Part shown: piece by piece, positions 42,817 through 53,525 of the stretch
How the letters are laid out: each line of letters starts with the position of its first letter
How positions within the stretch are numbered: position 1 is the stretch's first letter
DNA from: Chaetoceros tenuissimus
Taxonomy: Eukaryota > Bacillariophyta > Thalassiosirophyceae > Chaetocerotales > Chaetocerotaceae
Direction: 5' to 3'
Length of the DNA: 64,000 nt
Assembly (NCBI GenBank): GCA_021927905.1
Contig: BLLK01000060.1
Coordinates: 372,001-436,000, forward strand
Notes under the pieces: generated by a model
What the model saw: the letters and a program-made list of their open reading frames with translations, nothing else
Databases searched by the model: none
What the model was told of the DNA's origin: nothing
Position numbers and translations under genes: made by a program

Positions 42817-44231
42817 ATGCGATTATCAAATTTAGTTCTATTATCATCGTTTGCATTCTTGCAAAACACATCTGCCTTTCCCACATCTTTGAGAAGTGTA
42901 GGTGCTTCCAATTTGGTGCGAAAGGCATATTCGTCAGCTTCTCATTTGAATGGAGCTGCAGAACTGTATTTTGCAGATGAAATTGTGAAAACCTCTGACA
43001 ATGGTCAAAAGTCTGTTGTAATCGCAGGTGCCACTGGGTACATTGGAAGAGCAGTGGTTGAGGAATCGGTGAAGCGTGGCTACAATACATATGCACTGGT
43101 GAGAAGTATCGAGAAAATTGAATCAGAAGAAGGACAGAGACTATACGGCGACTCTTTTGTAGGGGCCAACCTTATCAAGATGGATGTAACAGATCCAGAA
43201 GCATTATCTGATTTCATGGCGTCTGTCAATGTTCCAATTGATACTATTGTAAGTTGTTTGGCAAGTCCTGTTGGAACCAAAAAGGAAGCGTATGCCATTG
43301 ATTACCAGGCAACACTGAATTGTCTAAATGCAGGAAGAGATGATAGAGTGAATGCTCGTCACTTTATTCTTTTGTCAGCATTTTGCTGTAGAAATCCATT
43401 GCTACAGCTTCAACAGGCAAAGCTTAAATTTGAGGCTGAATTGGCAAATCAAGATGACATGACATGGAGTGTCGTCAGACCAACTGCTTTCTTCAAAAGT
43501 GTAAGTGGTCAGCTCGAAGGTATTCAGCAGGGAAATCCTTACGTTTTGTTTGGTGATGGAGCAGTGACACAATGTAATCCAATCGCTGAATGTGAACTAG
43601 CAGAATACATGTTGAATTGTATGACTGATGAAACAAAATGTAACAAAATCATGAACATTGGAGGGCCTGATGAGCCTTTAACAAACAAGATGCTCGGAGA
43701 AATGATGTTTAAAGCAACTGGTTTAGAGCCACGATTTGCATATGCTCCAACATTTATTTTTGACATTATCATTAGGGGTTTCGATGACTTGGCAAAAGTG
43801 ACGAAAAGCGAATTCATGGAGGATGCAGCTGAATATGCAAGGATTGGAAAGTACTACGCTGTAGAAGACATGCTTACAACCGACCCAGATGAAAAATATG
43901 GAAAAATTACAATGCAAGATCATTACAACAAAATTGCTCAGCAAGGACAAGATCCATTTACACCTATGTAAGTTCTATGATTTATTGGTGATTCATGGTC
44001 TCTTTGTTAATCACCTTTCATTTATTTCTAATCTGCATTCGATATCAATCAATTCCCATCTAACTTTCACTTTGATATAGTCGCGCGACTGCACTTATTG
44101 GTAAAGCTGTTGAAGCTGTTCCAGTCATTGGTGCACTAGGAATACCTGCAACATACATCGCTACACACCCAGAAGGGGTAATATCACAGCAATCGTTGCA
44201 AATGGCTCTGTCAAGCTTATTTTCTTCATAG
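42817..44231 (+). CDS. DVR: Divinyl chlorophyllide 8-vinyl reductase, plastid
   Basis: Exons 42817-43967 and 44081-44231 with a 113-nt intron, 433 residues. The intron is easy to miss because the first exon runs only one codon into it before a stop. The leader ends NTSAFPTSL, an ASAFAP motif, so the protein goes to the plastid. An NAD(P)H-binding SDR-a start ([17 protein letters not shown]) is followed by [22 protein letters not shown], a lysine-bearing [11 protein letters not shown], and [15 protein letters not shown], typical of the 8-vinyl reductase of plants. It reduces the 8-vinyl group of divinyl (proto)chlorophyllide in chlorophyll synthesis. The last exon adds a glycine/alanine-rich tail. 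Convergent with the next gene, 103 bp apart. Confidence 0.88.
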
Positions 44232-44334
44232 GCTTAGCTAGGAATCTAGGATGTAGGTAGCTTATAATTTCCTCTAAATAATATGTCTATATTTATGTCT
44301 ATATTTAGCTTGAATTAATAGAAAAGATCACTAT

Positions 44335-45879
44335 TCAATAGTCTTGATTTTTAAATTCAATGATTCTCGCTAATTCGTATACTGAACTTTGAGTGACAAA
44401 CTTCTTTTCTAAAGAATCAACGTCGTTGTATTTTGAATAAAATTCATTCAACTCATCATCAGACAAGTTGCCATGCTTCGGGATGCATTTCCCTTTCAAA
44501 CCAAAACAAGTCTCAAGTAACCCTTTCAGCATCTGTTTCCTACCTTTCAAGCGTCCAGGGTGCATGATTACTTTCAAATCCAGATCTAATAATTTTTTAT
44601 CCAGCAAACTTGGATCATTTATGATTTGTCGTATTCGTTCTGAGGACATTGAAATTTTATCATTCATAAACATCAATTCATCTTCATCTAACTGCTCGCT
44701 TTGATTCATTGTTTTTGACGTTGCCTTATTTCTAGATGAATCGACATTTGTCGATTTATTTACATGTTTGATCCTAGTTTGGTAGGCCTTCTTTGATCTT
44801 TCGGATCTCCTCTTTTGCTGCTCTCTCAATTCTTCTGCAACACGACTATCGCCGTTCATTTGAGAAAGAAATGAATCAAGAGTGGGGCCTGAGACTGCTT
44901 TGACACTCGAAGATTTCATTTTACTTTTCTTCTTTTTATTGCTTTGTATCTTCATTGCCGCTTTCTTTTCTTTCAGCCTCTTCTTTTGGGCAATACTCCT
45001 TCTTTTGTTGGCAATCACATAGATTTTTATAGCATATTCGATCTCTTCATCAGTCAGTACAGCTAGCTCCTGATTTTTTAAAATGCTGTTGGGAATCTGC
45101 TGAACGTATTTTTGCAACTTTTTCTCCTTGTTCCGTTGCTCTCTTTGTCTTTTAGAAGCATGGTTACCCCATCGCCTTGTATACCACATTTTCTTCCAAT
45201 CCGCATCTTGAAAGAGTTCTTTTTTATTATTCGAGCGAAGAATGTATTCTTCTGGAGGCTTTGAAGGAAACCCAGTGAATATCCCATCTTCGTCATACTC
45301 TTCTTCAAGCAAAAATTCATCATCGTCTTCATCGTATTGGTTTTCTTCTTCTTCATCCATATTATATAAAAAATCTTCATCGAGTGAATCATCTTGATCA
45401 TCAAATGAAAGTCTTGGTCTTCCCGTTCGCAAATACTTCAGTTCTTCTGGATTTTCCCAAAAATAACCAGCTCCTGGATCTACAGCAGGCTGAGCCTTTG
45501 CATGATCTTCTTCCGAAGCATCTTGTGAAAAGTTTTCATCAATATGACTACCCATAGCTAATGCACTTTTTAGTTTCTCTTGCCGTTCTTTATATTTTGT
45601 CCAACCATCTTTACCTAGTCTATTTTTCCTCTGAAGGTATGCTCTACATGCAAGGAGAGCTTCTTCGTCAGAAATATCATCCATCATAATGTTGACATCG
45701 TCTTGACTCTTCTCACTCTTTGCTTCCAATCTCGACTGCTTACAGTGCTTTCTATGTTTATCATGTTGAATACACTGATTACGGTTCGTTGAAAAGCCAG
45801 AAACACCAAACGAAGTAAAATTATCTTGTAGCTTTGAAACTATGAAGCAACTTGATACAAGGCATATACTTCGTTTCAT
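44335..45879 (-). CDS. Acidic/basic protein of unknown function
   Basis: A single exon of 514 residues from the ATG at 45879 (an upstream TTG is not a likely start). The N-terminus (MKRSICLVSSCFIVSKL) is mildly hydrophobic and could be a signal or transit sequence. Two features stand out: a strongly acidic block (about 175-215, DEEEENQYDEDDDEFLLEEE) and Lys/Arg-rich helices (about 250-345). The last 110 residues look folded (SSERIRQIINDPSLLDKKLLDLDLKVIMHPGRLKGR). The short repeated phrase GWTKYKERQEKLK near residue 90 is conserved in style but not one I recognise. No function assigned. Confidence 0.7.
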   Translation of the reverse strand: MKRSICLVSSCFIVSKLQDNFTSFGVSGFSTNRNQCIQHDKHRKHCKQSRLEAKSEKSQDDVNIMMDDISDEEALLACRAYLQRKNRLGKDGWTKYKERQEKLKSALAMGSHIDENFSQDASEEDHAKAQPAVDPGAGYFWENPEELKYLRTGRPRLSFDDQDDSLDEDFLYNMDEEEENQYDEDDDEFLLEEEYDEDGIFTGFPSKPPEEYILRSNNKKELFQDADWKKMWYTRRWGNHASKRQREQRNKEKKLQKYVQQIPNSILKNQELAVLTDEEIEYAIKIYVIANKRRSIAQKKRLKEKKAAMKIQSNKKKKSKMKSSSVKAVSGPTLDSFLSQMNGDSRVAEELREQQKRRSERSKKAYQTRIKHVNKSTNVDSSRNKATSKTMNQSEQLDEDELMFMNDKISMSSERIRQIINDPSLLDKKLLDLDLKVIMHPGRLKGRKQMLKGLLETCFGLKGKCIPKHGNLSDDELNEFYSKYNDVDSLEKKFVTQSSVYELARIIEFKNQDY

Positions 45880-45909
45880 AATTTTCCCTTTCTCAACTAA
45901 GCAACCCAA

Positions 45910-46441
45910 GATCTATCACTGCAATGTACCTGATTCTCATTTATGTCCAATCCACTAGCGCAAGCGAGTAGAGAATGAGCTTGGTAAATGGAAGAGTAGA
46001 ATATGCTTAAAAAGGCAGGATGGACATGCTTCTACTCGTACACTCGTAGTGTATGTACAATAGGAGATGAAAGCTACGTGGTATTCTATTACGTACAAGT
46101 TTTACGTACGAGAAGTGAGAAAACATCATGGGATATCTAGCTAGCGCTCCAATGACTACTCGACTGACTCGCATTTGGAACAAAAAAGACATTCACTTTC
46201 TTTTTTGAATTTTACTTTTTACTCGTAATAATAAAGGTATCTAGACTAGACTATATTTTCAAGCAAAAAGTGAAGGTGACTTTATATAAACTCATATTTT
46301 CATCTCGGTAATTTCAAGGAAAAAGACCATAATTCCAATCATTCTGAAAAATTACTGTCAATATAAGCAGCTAAAAATGTACATGTTCTATTCTTGCACA
46401 GCAATTCTGGCTGGACACTCACACATGATGTTTCATTGTTA
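45910..46441. other. Intergenic region
   Basis: 532 bp holding the promoter of the preceding minus-strand gene and the 3' end of the HSF gene. Contains several GTACGTA-like palindromic steps (46030-46110), common in the intergenic DNA here. No gene seen. Confidence 0.4.
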
Positions 46442-47875
46442 CTATGAAAAAGAGTAAGAAGATGATATAAATGTATCATCCCATTCAAATGATTCCCTGA
46501 TACATAACCTAGCCTCATCGAGAAGTGCTTGTTCCTCGATGGTTCTGTGACCAAAGATATCTTTATCTTCTTCTCTTGATTTTTTATATTGTTCATCTTT
46601 CATAGACAAAAGGGATGAATTTGACACCTTTCTTGCTGCTGCTGGCACCACCATCTTCGTCGAGTAGACTTTGTTCAAACTTCTCGAAGAAGAAGAAGAA
46701 AAAGCTACGGCAGGTTCGATGGGATCTCTCTCATCATCAAAAGTAGATGATGCTGGAAGCAGACTTGGCAGCTCCTCGACCTGCACAATAGGTCGTTCTT
46801 GACGACTACAATCTTCATCCTTGTGTGTTGAAATCTTGTGCTGAATATTACTGGATACAGTCATAGCATCATTTGAATTTCTACTACTACTTCCTTGGTC
46901 CTCTCTCTTCTCATCTCCTCCAAAACTAGGACGATTAGGAATCGAAGAATGTCCTGTTGGTACATTTCTACTTCTTGCTGGAGGAACTGGTGCTGTGTAA
47001 TGATAATTATCGAAATGAGCATTATGAGAATCATGGGAGTAATATTCATTTGAGAGTGAACCGTCATTCGTCTCTTTCTTACTTGAAGCTATTGCATTCT
47101 CTACCATCATATGATCTTCATATGGATTATGATAGTAGTATGGCTCAAAGGGATGGTAGTTTCGGCGACCATCATGATCAAAAGAAAGAGATGGAACAGA
47201 ACAACAAAAGTCAGAGACTTCTTGATACCTTCCTTTCTGGGCATGACGAGATTCTACAGTAGTACCAGGATAGTAATACAATTCCTTGTGCCCATTTTTT
47301 GGGAAGTATTCGTTTCTTGTATCAGAACGAAACGACGAGTGACTAGGAGGAGGAACAGGACGACCCATCATCATGAAAGGATGCACACGATCATGATGAG
47401 ATCTTGTCGTATAATTGAATCCTTCCTCATCTGCTCTACTCTTTTTCTGATTAGGAAGAGGTGGCATAGGTGTCATTTGATAGAACTTTGGCTCAGGACC
47501 TTTATTCTGTGGACTCTTCAGTCCTCCTCTTCCTTCTTCTTGCTCTCTTTCAACATGACGATTGACTTGCTGGGTACACAAACTGAAGCAGCCTCTCAAA
47601 AATTGCGGATGATGGTAACCACCCTTATCAGGTCCTGGTAAATCTTGACGTGTAAAGCCATAGTAGCTTAGCTGCCGCTGGAAGGACGGATACTTCACAC
47701 TCTTTTTGAAGTAAATAGGGTAAACTTTCTTCACAAAGTCTTCTTTTTGATGGACCTTGAATGATCTACCATGAGGCTGCCATGAGATAATCTCTTCAAA
47801 TAGGTTGTCATCTAGGAGTTTGTGCAGTTTTTGTGGAAAAAGTAGATTATTCATGTTTTCATTAGCGATTGACAT
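46442..47875 (-). CDS. Heat-shock-factor-type transcription factor
   Basis: A single coding exon. I use the ATG at 47875 (AAAATG) rather than the upstream TTG, giving 477 residues. The HSF DNA-binding domain is at about 14-105: FPQKLHKLLDDN, IISWQPHGRSFKVHQKEDFV and YPSFQRQLSYYGFTR, the recognition helix. The family is greatly expanded in diatoms and members differ mainly outside this domain. The remaining 370 residues are low-complexity, rich in His, Tyr, Asn, Pro and Ser, with no clear heptad trimerisation region visible. It should bind nGAAn elements in the nucleus; target genes are unknown. A 5' UTR intron is likely (47963-48042). Confidence 0.9.
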   Translation of the reverse strand: MSIANENMNNLLFPQKLHKLLDDNLFEEIISWQPHGRSFKVHQKEDFVKKVYPIYFKKSVKYPSFQRQLSYYGFTRQDLPGPDKGGYHHPQFLRGCFSLCTQQVNRHVEREQEEGRGGLKSPQNKGPEPKFYQMTPMPPLPNQKKSRADEEGFNYTTRSHHDRVHPFMMMGRPVPPPSHSSFRSDTRNEYFPKNGHKELYYYPGTTVESRHAQKGRYQEVSDFCCSVPSLSFDHDGRRNYHPFEPYYYHNPYEDHMMVENAIASSKKETNDGSLSNEYYSHDSHNAHFDNYHYTAPVPPARSRNVPTGHSSIPNRPSFGGDEKREDQGSSSRNSNDAMTVSSNIQHKISTHKDEDCSRQERPIVQVEELPSLLPASSTFDDERDPIEPAVAFSSSSSRSLNKVYSTKMVVPAAARKVSNSSLLSMKDEQYKKSREEDKDIFGHRTIEEQALLDEARLCIRESFEWDDTFISSSYSFS

Positions 47876-48653
47876 TTTGGAACAAAATTTTATCAACGGA
47901 ATGAGGAATGTGTATCCTAAGATCTATACAATGTGCAACCCTATATCTAGTCTGTTGAACTCCTGTATGAAAATTAGAAGACATAGATAGCTTTAGGAAC
48001 AGTGAAAAGCGTAAATATTGTATTATTGTTTATAAAACTTACCAATCTTGAAGAACCCCTAACACTGTTTGTAGTAAGAAACGGAAAAGGAATGTGAGCG
48101 AAAACGAGGAGAACATTCGTCTTTGGGGTCCAGGAAAGCCAGGCAATTCGAGCGATCCGCTGAAAAAGATACGTTGAAAGATGTATTACTTATGTAGTCA
48201 GGTATTTTTAGTATCACGTGGAAAGCAGTCCGGGCAAATTTACACGATTGACCTTTTTGTCCTCGGAGAAATAAAGAACGTGCAATTGATGAAAAAGGGA
48301 AAGATAAGAGAGGGAGAAAGAAAGTTCACTAAATTCACGTACGTATATGAATAGTATACTCTGTAACTGGATTGTTCTCAGAGAAGTTTCTTTTTTCTTC
48401 CAAGTTTTAATTCTACACCAGAGAGTCTTTGTGATTGTAAAATACTTCATTATCACCTGCTTCTGTATATCTACCATTTGTTACACAGCAAACAGCCAAG
48501 CTACATTATTAAACGGCAAAGGTGTGAAACGTGTCTTTTCCAAAAAAAGGTCCTTCTTGCTTGACACACTCACTCATTAGCTAGCTACCATAAAAACAGG
48601 CAAGAGCTAAAAGCACCTTCTTCATGGATTGAACAAAGTACTCATAGATCAAT
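47876..48653. promoter_or_regulatory. Divergent region HSF / eIF2alpha kinase with 5' UTR intron
   Basis: About 780 bp. On the minus strand GTAAGT at 48042 and a pyrimidine-flanked CAG at 47965-47963 would frame an 80-nt intron in the 5' leader of the HSF gene. The rest must hold both promoters. No ORF of interest and no repeat. Confidence 0.45.
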
Positions 48654-51080
48654 ATGGACAGAGGTCGAAGTAGCTCAAGTGGGTCAGCATCTGAGCAGAG
48701 TTTAATAGATGCTCTAAATACACCTGCAATTTCAAATTTGAATATACATGGAATAAGTTCGCCTTCTTTGACATCGACCCAAGTTAGTAGTGACACTGAA
48801 ATTTACCAGACGGATGAAGATATGAAAATTGCCAAGCAACATAAAAGCGGTTCAACCATGGAATCCATAACAGAAGCGTTTGGAAATTTAAATACTTTTC
48901 CTAGTGAAAGCAATAATGTCACAAAAGAGAATTCTAGTACAGATGATTCAAATGAAAATGACGAGAACAAGAGACAAGATGCATCTGCTACAACTCAGAC
49001 ATTTGTCAGTAAAGAACAAGAACGCAAAGAGCTGATTCTCTTCTTCTTGGCTCAAGTTTGTGCTCTTCAAGATTCTACACCCAAAACTTTTATCATTCAC
49101 GTGTTGAGTCTTTACGAAAGTGGGATTTTAGATGATGATAGTATACATAGACTCGTCAACCTTGGGTTAATTCCTACAACACAAGTGATTACTTCATCAG
49201 CTACAACAATGAATGCAACGGAAAAGACTCGGCAGAATAATATAAACACTGGCGATGTTGGAGAGCAACTAACTTTTGAAAGTCGTCACATACAGTCTCA
49301 AGAAATGATTGAAGGGGCTATTGTACCATTGCAAACCAAATCACACACGTCTAATGATTCACAACTTCAGATTCTGACAAAGTCAACTGCTACTCAAATA
49401 ACAAGCACATTTGGTATGAATGAAAATGAGGCTCAACGACGATCAAGAAAGGCCTTTGAGATACGAACTCATCTTCAACTTCATGAGGAACAACAGCAAT
49501 CTATAAAGAATTGGAGTAATCCTTCCTTCTTTCAGTCTAATCCAAATTCAACTACACCTTCATCTTCGTGGAGCGTTGAGCATCATCCATTATCGTTTTC
49601 ACGGTATCATAGGGACTTTATACAAAGGAGAATGCTGGCATCTGGATCTTTTGGACAAGTTTTTCACGCTGTAAACAAACTTGATAATTGTGATTATGCT
49701 GTCAAATGTGTTGCCTTCAATGCAAAAGGGTATGATACAAAACAAGTTGAAATGGTGATTAGAGAAGTGCAGTGTTTGGCAAAAATGGGTCACGAAAATG
49801 TTGTTCGATATTACACTTCATGGCTTGAGCCAATTTGGAGTCCAACTGATGATAAATCTGATGATGATAGTGATTTCAGCGATGAGGATAGCGATTCATC
49901 TGATTCTCGAAGTAATTGGTTTCAGTCAAATAGGAACCAATTATTATTGTTAGAAGCTGCACATGATGCTCGTGATGACGACTTTAGTGGAGGCTGGTCT
50001 TTTGAGCGTTCCAATGGAAATGAAGCTGGTGAAGATTGGGATGAATTAGCTTCTCATCATACGCATTCGAACCAAAAGACAAATAATGGAGAACAAAGTC
50101 AATGGACAATTGATAACCAAGAATCTGCAAGATTTGCATCTAGACATTCGAAAAAGTATAATGCCAATCAAAAGAAAAAGAAACATGATGACAAAACGTA
50201 CAAATACTCGATTAGCATGTACATCCAGATGCAACTCTGTAAACCTACCACATTAGCGGATTGGATCCGACAAAAGAATCAAATTGTAGGTACAAAATCT
50301 TTCGCAGATACACAAAAACGATTTTTAGATGCAGCAGTCATATTCAAGCAAATCTCTGAGGGTTTAGCTCATGTTCATTCAAAAGGTATAATTCATCGAG
50401 ACCTCAAACCAGCAAATATTTTCCAATCCGTAGATGATGGCAGCTTCAAGATTGGGGACTTTGGTCTATCCAAGCAGCTTACTCGTGCAAATGGAGGGAT
50501 ACCATTCAATAATGCTGACAATGACTACCAGAATGCTATAGTTCCTGTAAATCGCAATCGGGATGTCTTTGACGATCTTCTCACTGAGGGAGTTGGAACT
50601 TCTAGCTATGCAGCTCCAGAACAAATGTCAACGCAGAACTATGGTAAGGAAGCCGACATAGTTAGTCTCGGTCTGATATTATTAGAGCTTGTATGCGAGT
50701 TTTCATCAGCACATGAAAGAGCAGAAGCTTTCAAATTATGTCGAAATGGCATCGTGCCTGATTTTTTGAATCATGGAAAATTGAAGGAAGTGGGTGACCT
50801 AATCCTAGCATGTACCAATACAAATCCGAGAAAGAGACCTTCAGCCAATAGCATTCTTCGATCTAACTTATTCCACGATTCTAAAGTTGCCGATGTACAG
50901 TCCGCTGTAATCAAGAATCTAGAAAAACAACTGAAGGAAAAAAGCGATGAAAATGCTCGTCTCTTGAAGATTATTCATGAACAAGCTCAACAGATTCGAT
51001 CTTTATCTGGCGATAATGATCCAAAACCTACAGTAGAAACTGTTGCTTCCAACGACTATAGCGACGAAGATGACTATTAG
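48654..51080 (+). CDS. eIF2alpha kinase, HRI/PEK type
   Basis: A single exon of 808 residues. The N-terminal 110 residues are Ser/Thr-rich. Residues 123-175 (LILFFLAQVCALQDSTPKTF and HVLSLYESGILDDDS) resemble the N-terminal helices of HRI-type kinases. The kinase domain runs from about 322: glycine loop ASGSFGQVFHAV, Lys351 in YAVK, then WLEP followed by an acidic, low-complexity insert (about 393-520) typical of eIF2alpha kinases. It continues with IQMQLC, HRDLKPAN (H581-D583), DFG at D602, activation loop VGTSSYAAPEQ and RKRPSA. A coiled coil ends it. The family phosphorylates eIF2alpha and slows translation under stress. No membrane helix, RWD or HisRS part is present, which favours HRI over PERK or GCN2. 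Confidence 0.88.
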   Translation: MDRGRSSSSGSASEQSLIDALNTPAISNLNIHGISSPSLTSTQVSSDTEIYQTDEDMKIAKQHKSGSTMESITEAFGNLNTFPSESNNVTKENSSTDDSNENDENKRQDASATTQTFVSKEQERKELILFFLAQVCALQDSTPKTFIIHVLSLYESGILDDDSIHRLVNLGLIPTTQVITSSATTMNATEKTRQNNINTGDVGEQLTFESRHIQSQEMIEGAIVPLQTKSHTSNDSQLQILTKSTATQITSTFGMNENEAQRRSRKAFEIRTHLQLHEEQQQSIKNWSNPSFFQSNPNSTTPSSSWSVEHHPLSFSRYHRDFIQRRMLASGSFGQVFHAVNKLDNCDYAVKCVAFNAKGYDTKQVEMVIREVQCLAKMGHENVVRYYTSWLEPIWSPTDDKSDDDSDFSDEDSDSSDSRSNWFQSNRNQLLLLEAAHDARDDDFSGGWSFERSNGNEAGEDWDELASHHTHSNQKTNNGEQSQWTIDNQESARFASRHSKKYNANQKKKKHDDKTYKYSISMYIQMQLCKPTTLADWIRQKNQIVGTKSFADTQKRFLDAAVIFKQISEGLAHVHSKGIIHRDLKPANIFQSVDDGSFKIGDFGLSKQLTRANGGIPFNNADNDYQNAIVPVNRNRDVFDDLLTEGVGTSSYAAPEQMSTQNYGKEADIVSLGLILLELVCEFSSAHERAEAFKLCRNGIVPDFLNHGKLKEVGDLILACTNTNPRKRPSANSILRSNLFHDSKVADVQSAVIKNLEKQLKEKSDENARLLKIIHEQAQQIRSLSGDNDPKPTVETVASNDYSDEDDY

Positions 51081-51131
51081 AAAATCTGTTGATATAATCT
51101 AGGCTTGAATTAAGACATCACTTTTGCCTTG

Positions 51132-53525
51132 TTAATTTATTTTTGACCACCTTTTTTTGAAGTAGTCTACTTCACAGAGATAAAAGAGTTGGCCTTCAAA
51201 ATCGCGAGAGAAAGTAGTTGTTAAACCTCTTCTCATTAGTTCATTGCCCGAACAGATCCTTTTGCAACTACCTTTCGGAATTTCAACAACAAAATAATTT
51301 TTCTTTGAGTCAAGTCCTTTGAGTAGAAATGATGGAATTATTTCTCTGGTGTGTTGAAGGCGTTGATAGACAAAAACCACAGCTTCACGAGAATTGTCCT
51401 TGGACACACAACTCCATGCAGCCAGATTGGATTTATTAGGATTTCGAAGTCGGTAGAAGAAGCCTTCATGAATCAAATGCCAAATAGTTACATGAACATT
51501 AGAGTCAATTGAAACTTGAGTTTTAGGTTCGTAACGCATGTCCAATTCATAGCCGAAGGTTCCGAAATGAGCAACTGCTGCCCGTGAACCCCAGTCAGTT
51601 ATTCTTCCAACCTGTTGGTTTGGTGATGTTGAAACATGAGCACCTACCATCGATAATGGATAAACCATACTAAGGCTATGCTGGATTTTAACCCGTTCTT
51701 CAACATCTGTAGAATCAGATGCCCATATTTGAGGAAAGAAAGCTAGTGTGGCTGGGTCAAATCTACCGCCTCCACTTGAACAACCTTCAAAAAGTATATA
51801 TGGGAACCTTGATGTCAATGAAGCAGCTACCCGATAAAAGCCTAGCATATATCTATGATGGAATTCACATTGCCTATCATGAGGAAGACTCAAAGAATAG
51901 GGATTTGAAATGAAACGATTGTGATCCCATTTCACATACTTGATATTTGCACAGTTCAATATATTGGTGAAGGTCTCGATCAGATAATCTTGGACATCAG
52001 AAGAAGTCAAATCAAGAAGTAGTTGATTTCTCATCTCAATTGGTCTTTTTTCAGGAACTTGCACTACCCAATCTGGGTGTGTCCGGTATAAATTACTATC
52101 GAAACTAATACTTTCTGGTTCTATCCAAAGGCCAAAATCAAGTCCTAATGAATTGACATCTTTTGCCAGTCCATGTAAACCATTTGAAAGTTTTTCTTTA
52201 TTCGGATACCAATCTCCCAACCCTGCTTTGTCACTATTTCTAGCACCAAACCATCCATCGTCAAGCACAAAGAGGTCCACACCTGTCCCTTGCGCAGACT
52301 TTGCCAAATCAAGAAGAGAACTATGTGTGAAAGAAAATCCGAAAGGTTCCCACGTGTTGATTAATATTGGTCTCATTTTATCCCTCCACTCGCCTCTTGC
52401 TAAGCGGGTTCGATACAATGAGTGGAAATGTCGAGACATCTCTCCTAGTCCTTTGCTTGAATATACTGCTACACTTTCAGGACTTTCAAAACTCTCACCT
52501 GGGTTCAGTTTCCATTGAAATAGATCTGGATGCATACCCATGTTCAATCGTAACAAACCCCACTGATTCACTTGAACAACAGACTGAAAGGATCCACTAT
52601 AAATATGAGAAAAACCAAAGACTTCACCTGAATCTTCAGAAATTGGACCATTAGCAAGAGCAACGAATGGATTTGCTCTTAGAACTCTCGAGCCTTCAGC
52701 ATCTGCAATGACATATTTGCCTTGGTCAACCTTAATCCAAATCTCTTGACATTCCTTCGCCCAAGCTCCTTGTAATTGCAGAAAACTATATCCATTTTCA
52801 TATGAAGATGGAGGGAAATCAATGCTCCAAGACGAAAGTCGTTCAATTATGATCGTTTGGTTTCCATTGTTCATAATTTCTGTATGCCTTGCGATTGCAT
52901 TGAAATCACGAAAAATAGTGTAGTGCAAATGCAAATCAAGACCAATATTTTCATCTCGAAGTTTCACTATCATAGTTCGAGCTTCATTCTCATGTTCTAT
53001 ATACGTACAAGGTAGACCACTTTTTAAAAGTCCTTTCTTCCCACCAACAATTTCATATCCTTGATAGCAGAAGTCAAATGTGCGGATGCCAGTTTCGCTC
53101 GAACACAATTTCAACGCTGGTTCTCTATCGTCACCATCACCATAAATAGGATAATCAGAGTATATGGATGAATATTCATCCCCGCCCATAGATTCGTCTT
53201 GATATCCAGGACGAGGATTCAAAGTTGACACCTTTTCTCCGAAGTGAAGCAACGTTACTTTACCAGTTTCTTCATGGATCTGTAATACATACTGTATCTC
53301 TTTGTTACCAAGTAGAATCAAATTATTTTGTTTGACAGCATATAGATCTTCTTCACCAGATTGTATCTGTAATTGAAAAGGCTCTTTTTCTTCCAATTCA
53401 TGCAAACATTCAAATGGGTTTACACTCATATCTACGGATGATTGTGGAACAGAAGATGAAGTTCTTGGCAATTGAAAGCAATGAAGTGTGTTCACAAGAA
53501 CCAAAAAAAGAGAGATAATGAACAT
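51132..53525 (-). CDS. Alpha-galactosidase, glycoside hydrolase family 36
   Basis: A single exon of 797 residues. A signal peptide (MFIISLFLVLVNTLHC) is followed by FQLP, which could be a secretion signal or, given the Phe after Cys, a plastid signal. The N-terminal beta-sandwich leads into the TIM barrel: NTWEPFGFSF, FVLDDGWFGARN, GLWIEPES, the nucleophile D534 in KYVKWDHN and the acid/base D604 in WASDSTDVEER. The 70-residue spacing is as in bacterial GH36 enzymes. It hydrolyses alpha-1,6-galactosides such as raffinose-type sugars or galactolipid-derived melibiose-like units. The length is close to bacterial enzymes (about 730) and the gene has no intron, so a bacterial origin is possible. 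Convergent with the kinase, 51 bp apart. Confidence 0.93.
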   Translation of the reverse strand: MFIISLFLVLVNTLHCFQLPRTSSSVPQSSVDMSVNPFECLHELEEKEPFQLQIQSGEEDLYAVKQNNLILLGNKEIQYVLQIHEETGKVTLLHFGEKVSTLNPRPGYQDESMGGDEYSSIYSDYPIYGDGDDREPALKLCSSETGIRTFDFCYQGYEIVGGKKGLLKSGLPCTYIEHENEARTMIVKLRDENIGLDLHLHYTIFRDFNAIARHTEIMNNGNQTIIIERLSSWSIDFPPSSYENGYSFLQLQGAWAKECQEIWIKVDQGKYVIADAEGSRVLRANPFVALANGPISEDSGEVFGFSHIYSGSFQSVVQVNQWGLLRLNMGMHPDLFQWKLNPGESFESPESVAVYSSKGLGEMSRHFHSLYRTRLARGEWRDKMRPILINTWEPFGFSFTHSSLLDLAKSAQGTGVDLFVLDDGWFGARNSDKAGLGDWYPNKEKLSNGLHGLAKDVNSLGLDFGLWIEPESISFDSNLYRTHPDWVVQVPEKRPIEMRNQLLLDLTSSDVQDYLIETFTNILNCANIKYVKWDHNRFISNPYSLSLPHDRQCEFHHRYMLGFYRVAASLTSRFPYILFEGCSSGGGRFDPATLAFFPQIWASDSTDVEERVKIQHSLSMVYPLSMVGAHVSTSPNQQVGRITDWGSRAAVAHFGTFGYELDMRYEPKTQVSIDSNVHVTIWHLIHEGFFYRLRNPNKSNLAAWSCVSKDNSREAVVFVYQRLQHTREIIPSFLLKGLDSKKNYFVVEIPKGSCKRICSGNELMRRGLTTTFSRDFEGQLFYLCEVDYFKKRWSKIN

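Noticed and set aside
52401-52420. GGGTTCGATA resembling a tRNA B-box
   Set aside because: It lies inside the GH36 coding sequence with no A-box or cloverleaf. Similar hits at 38015 and 53795 also lack a partner.
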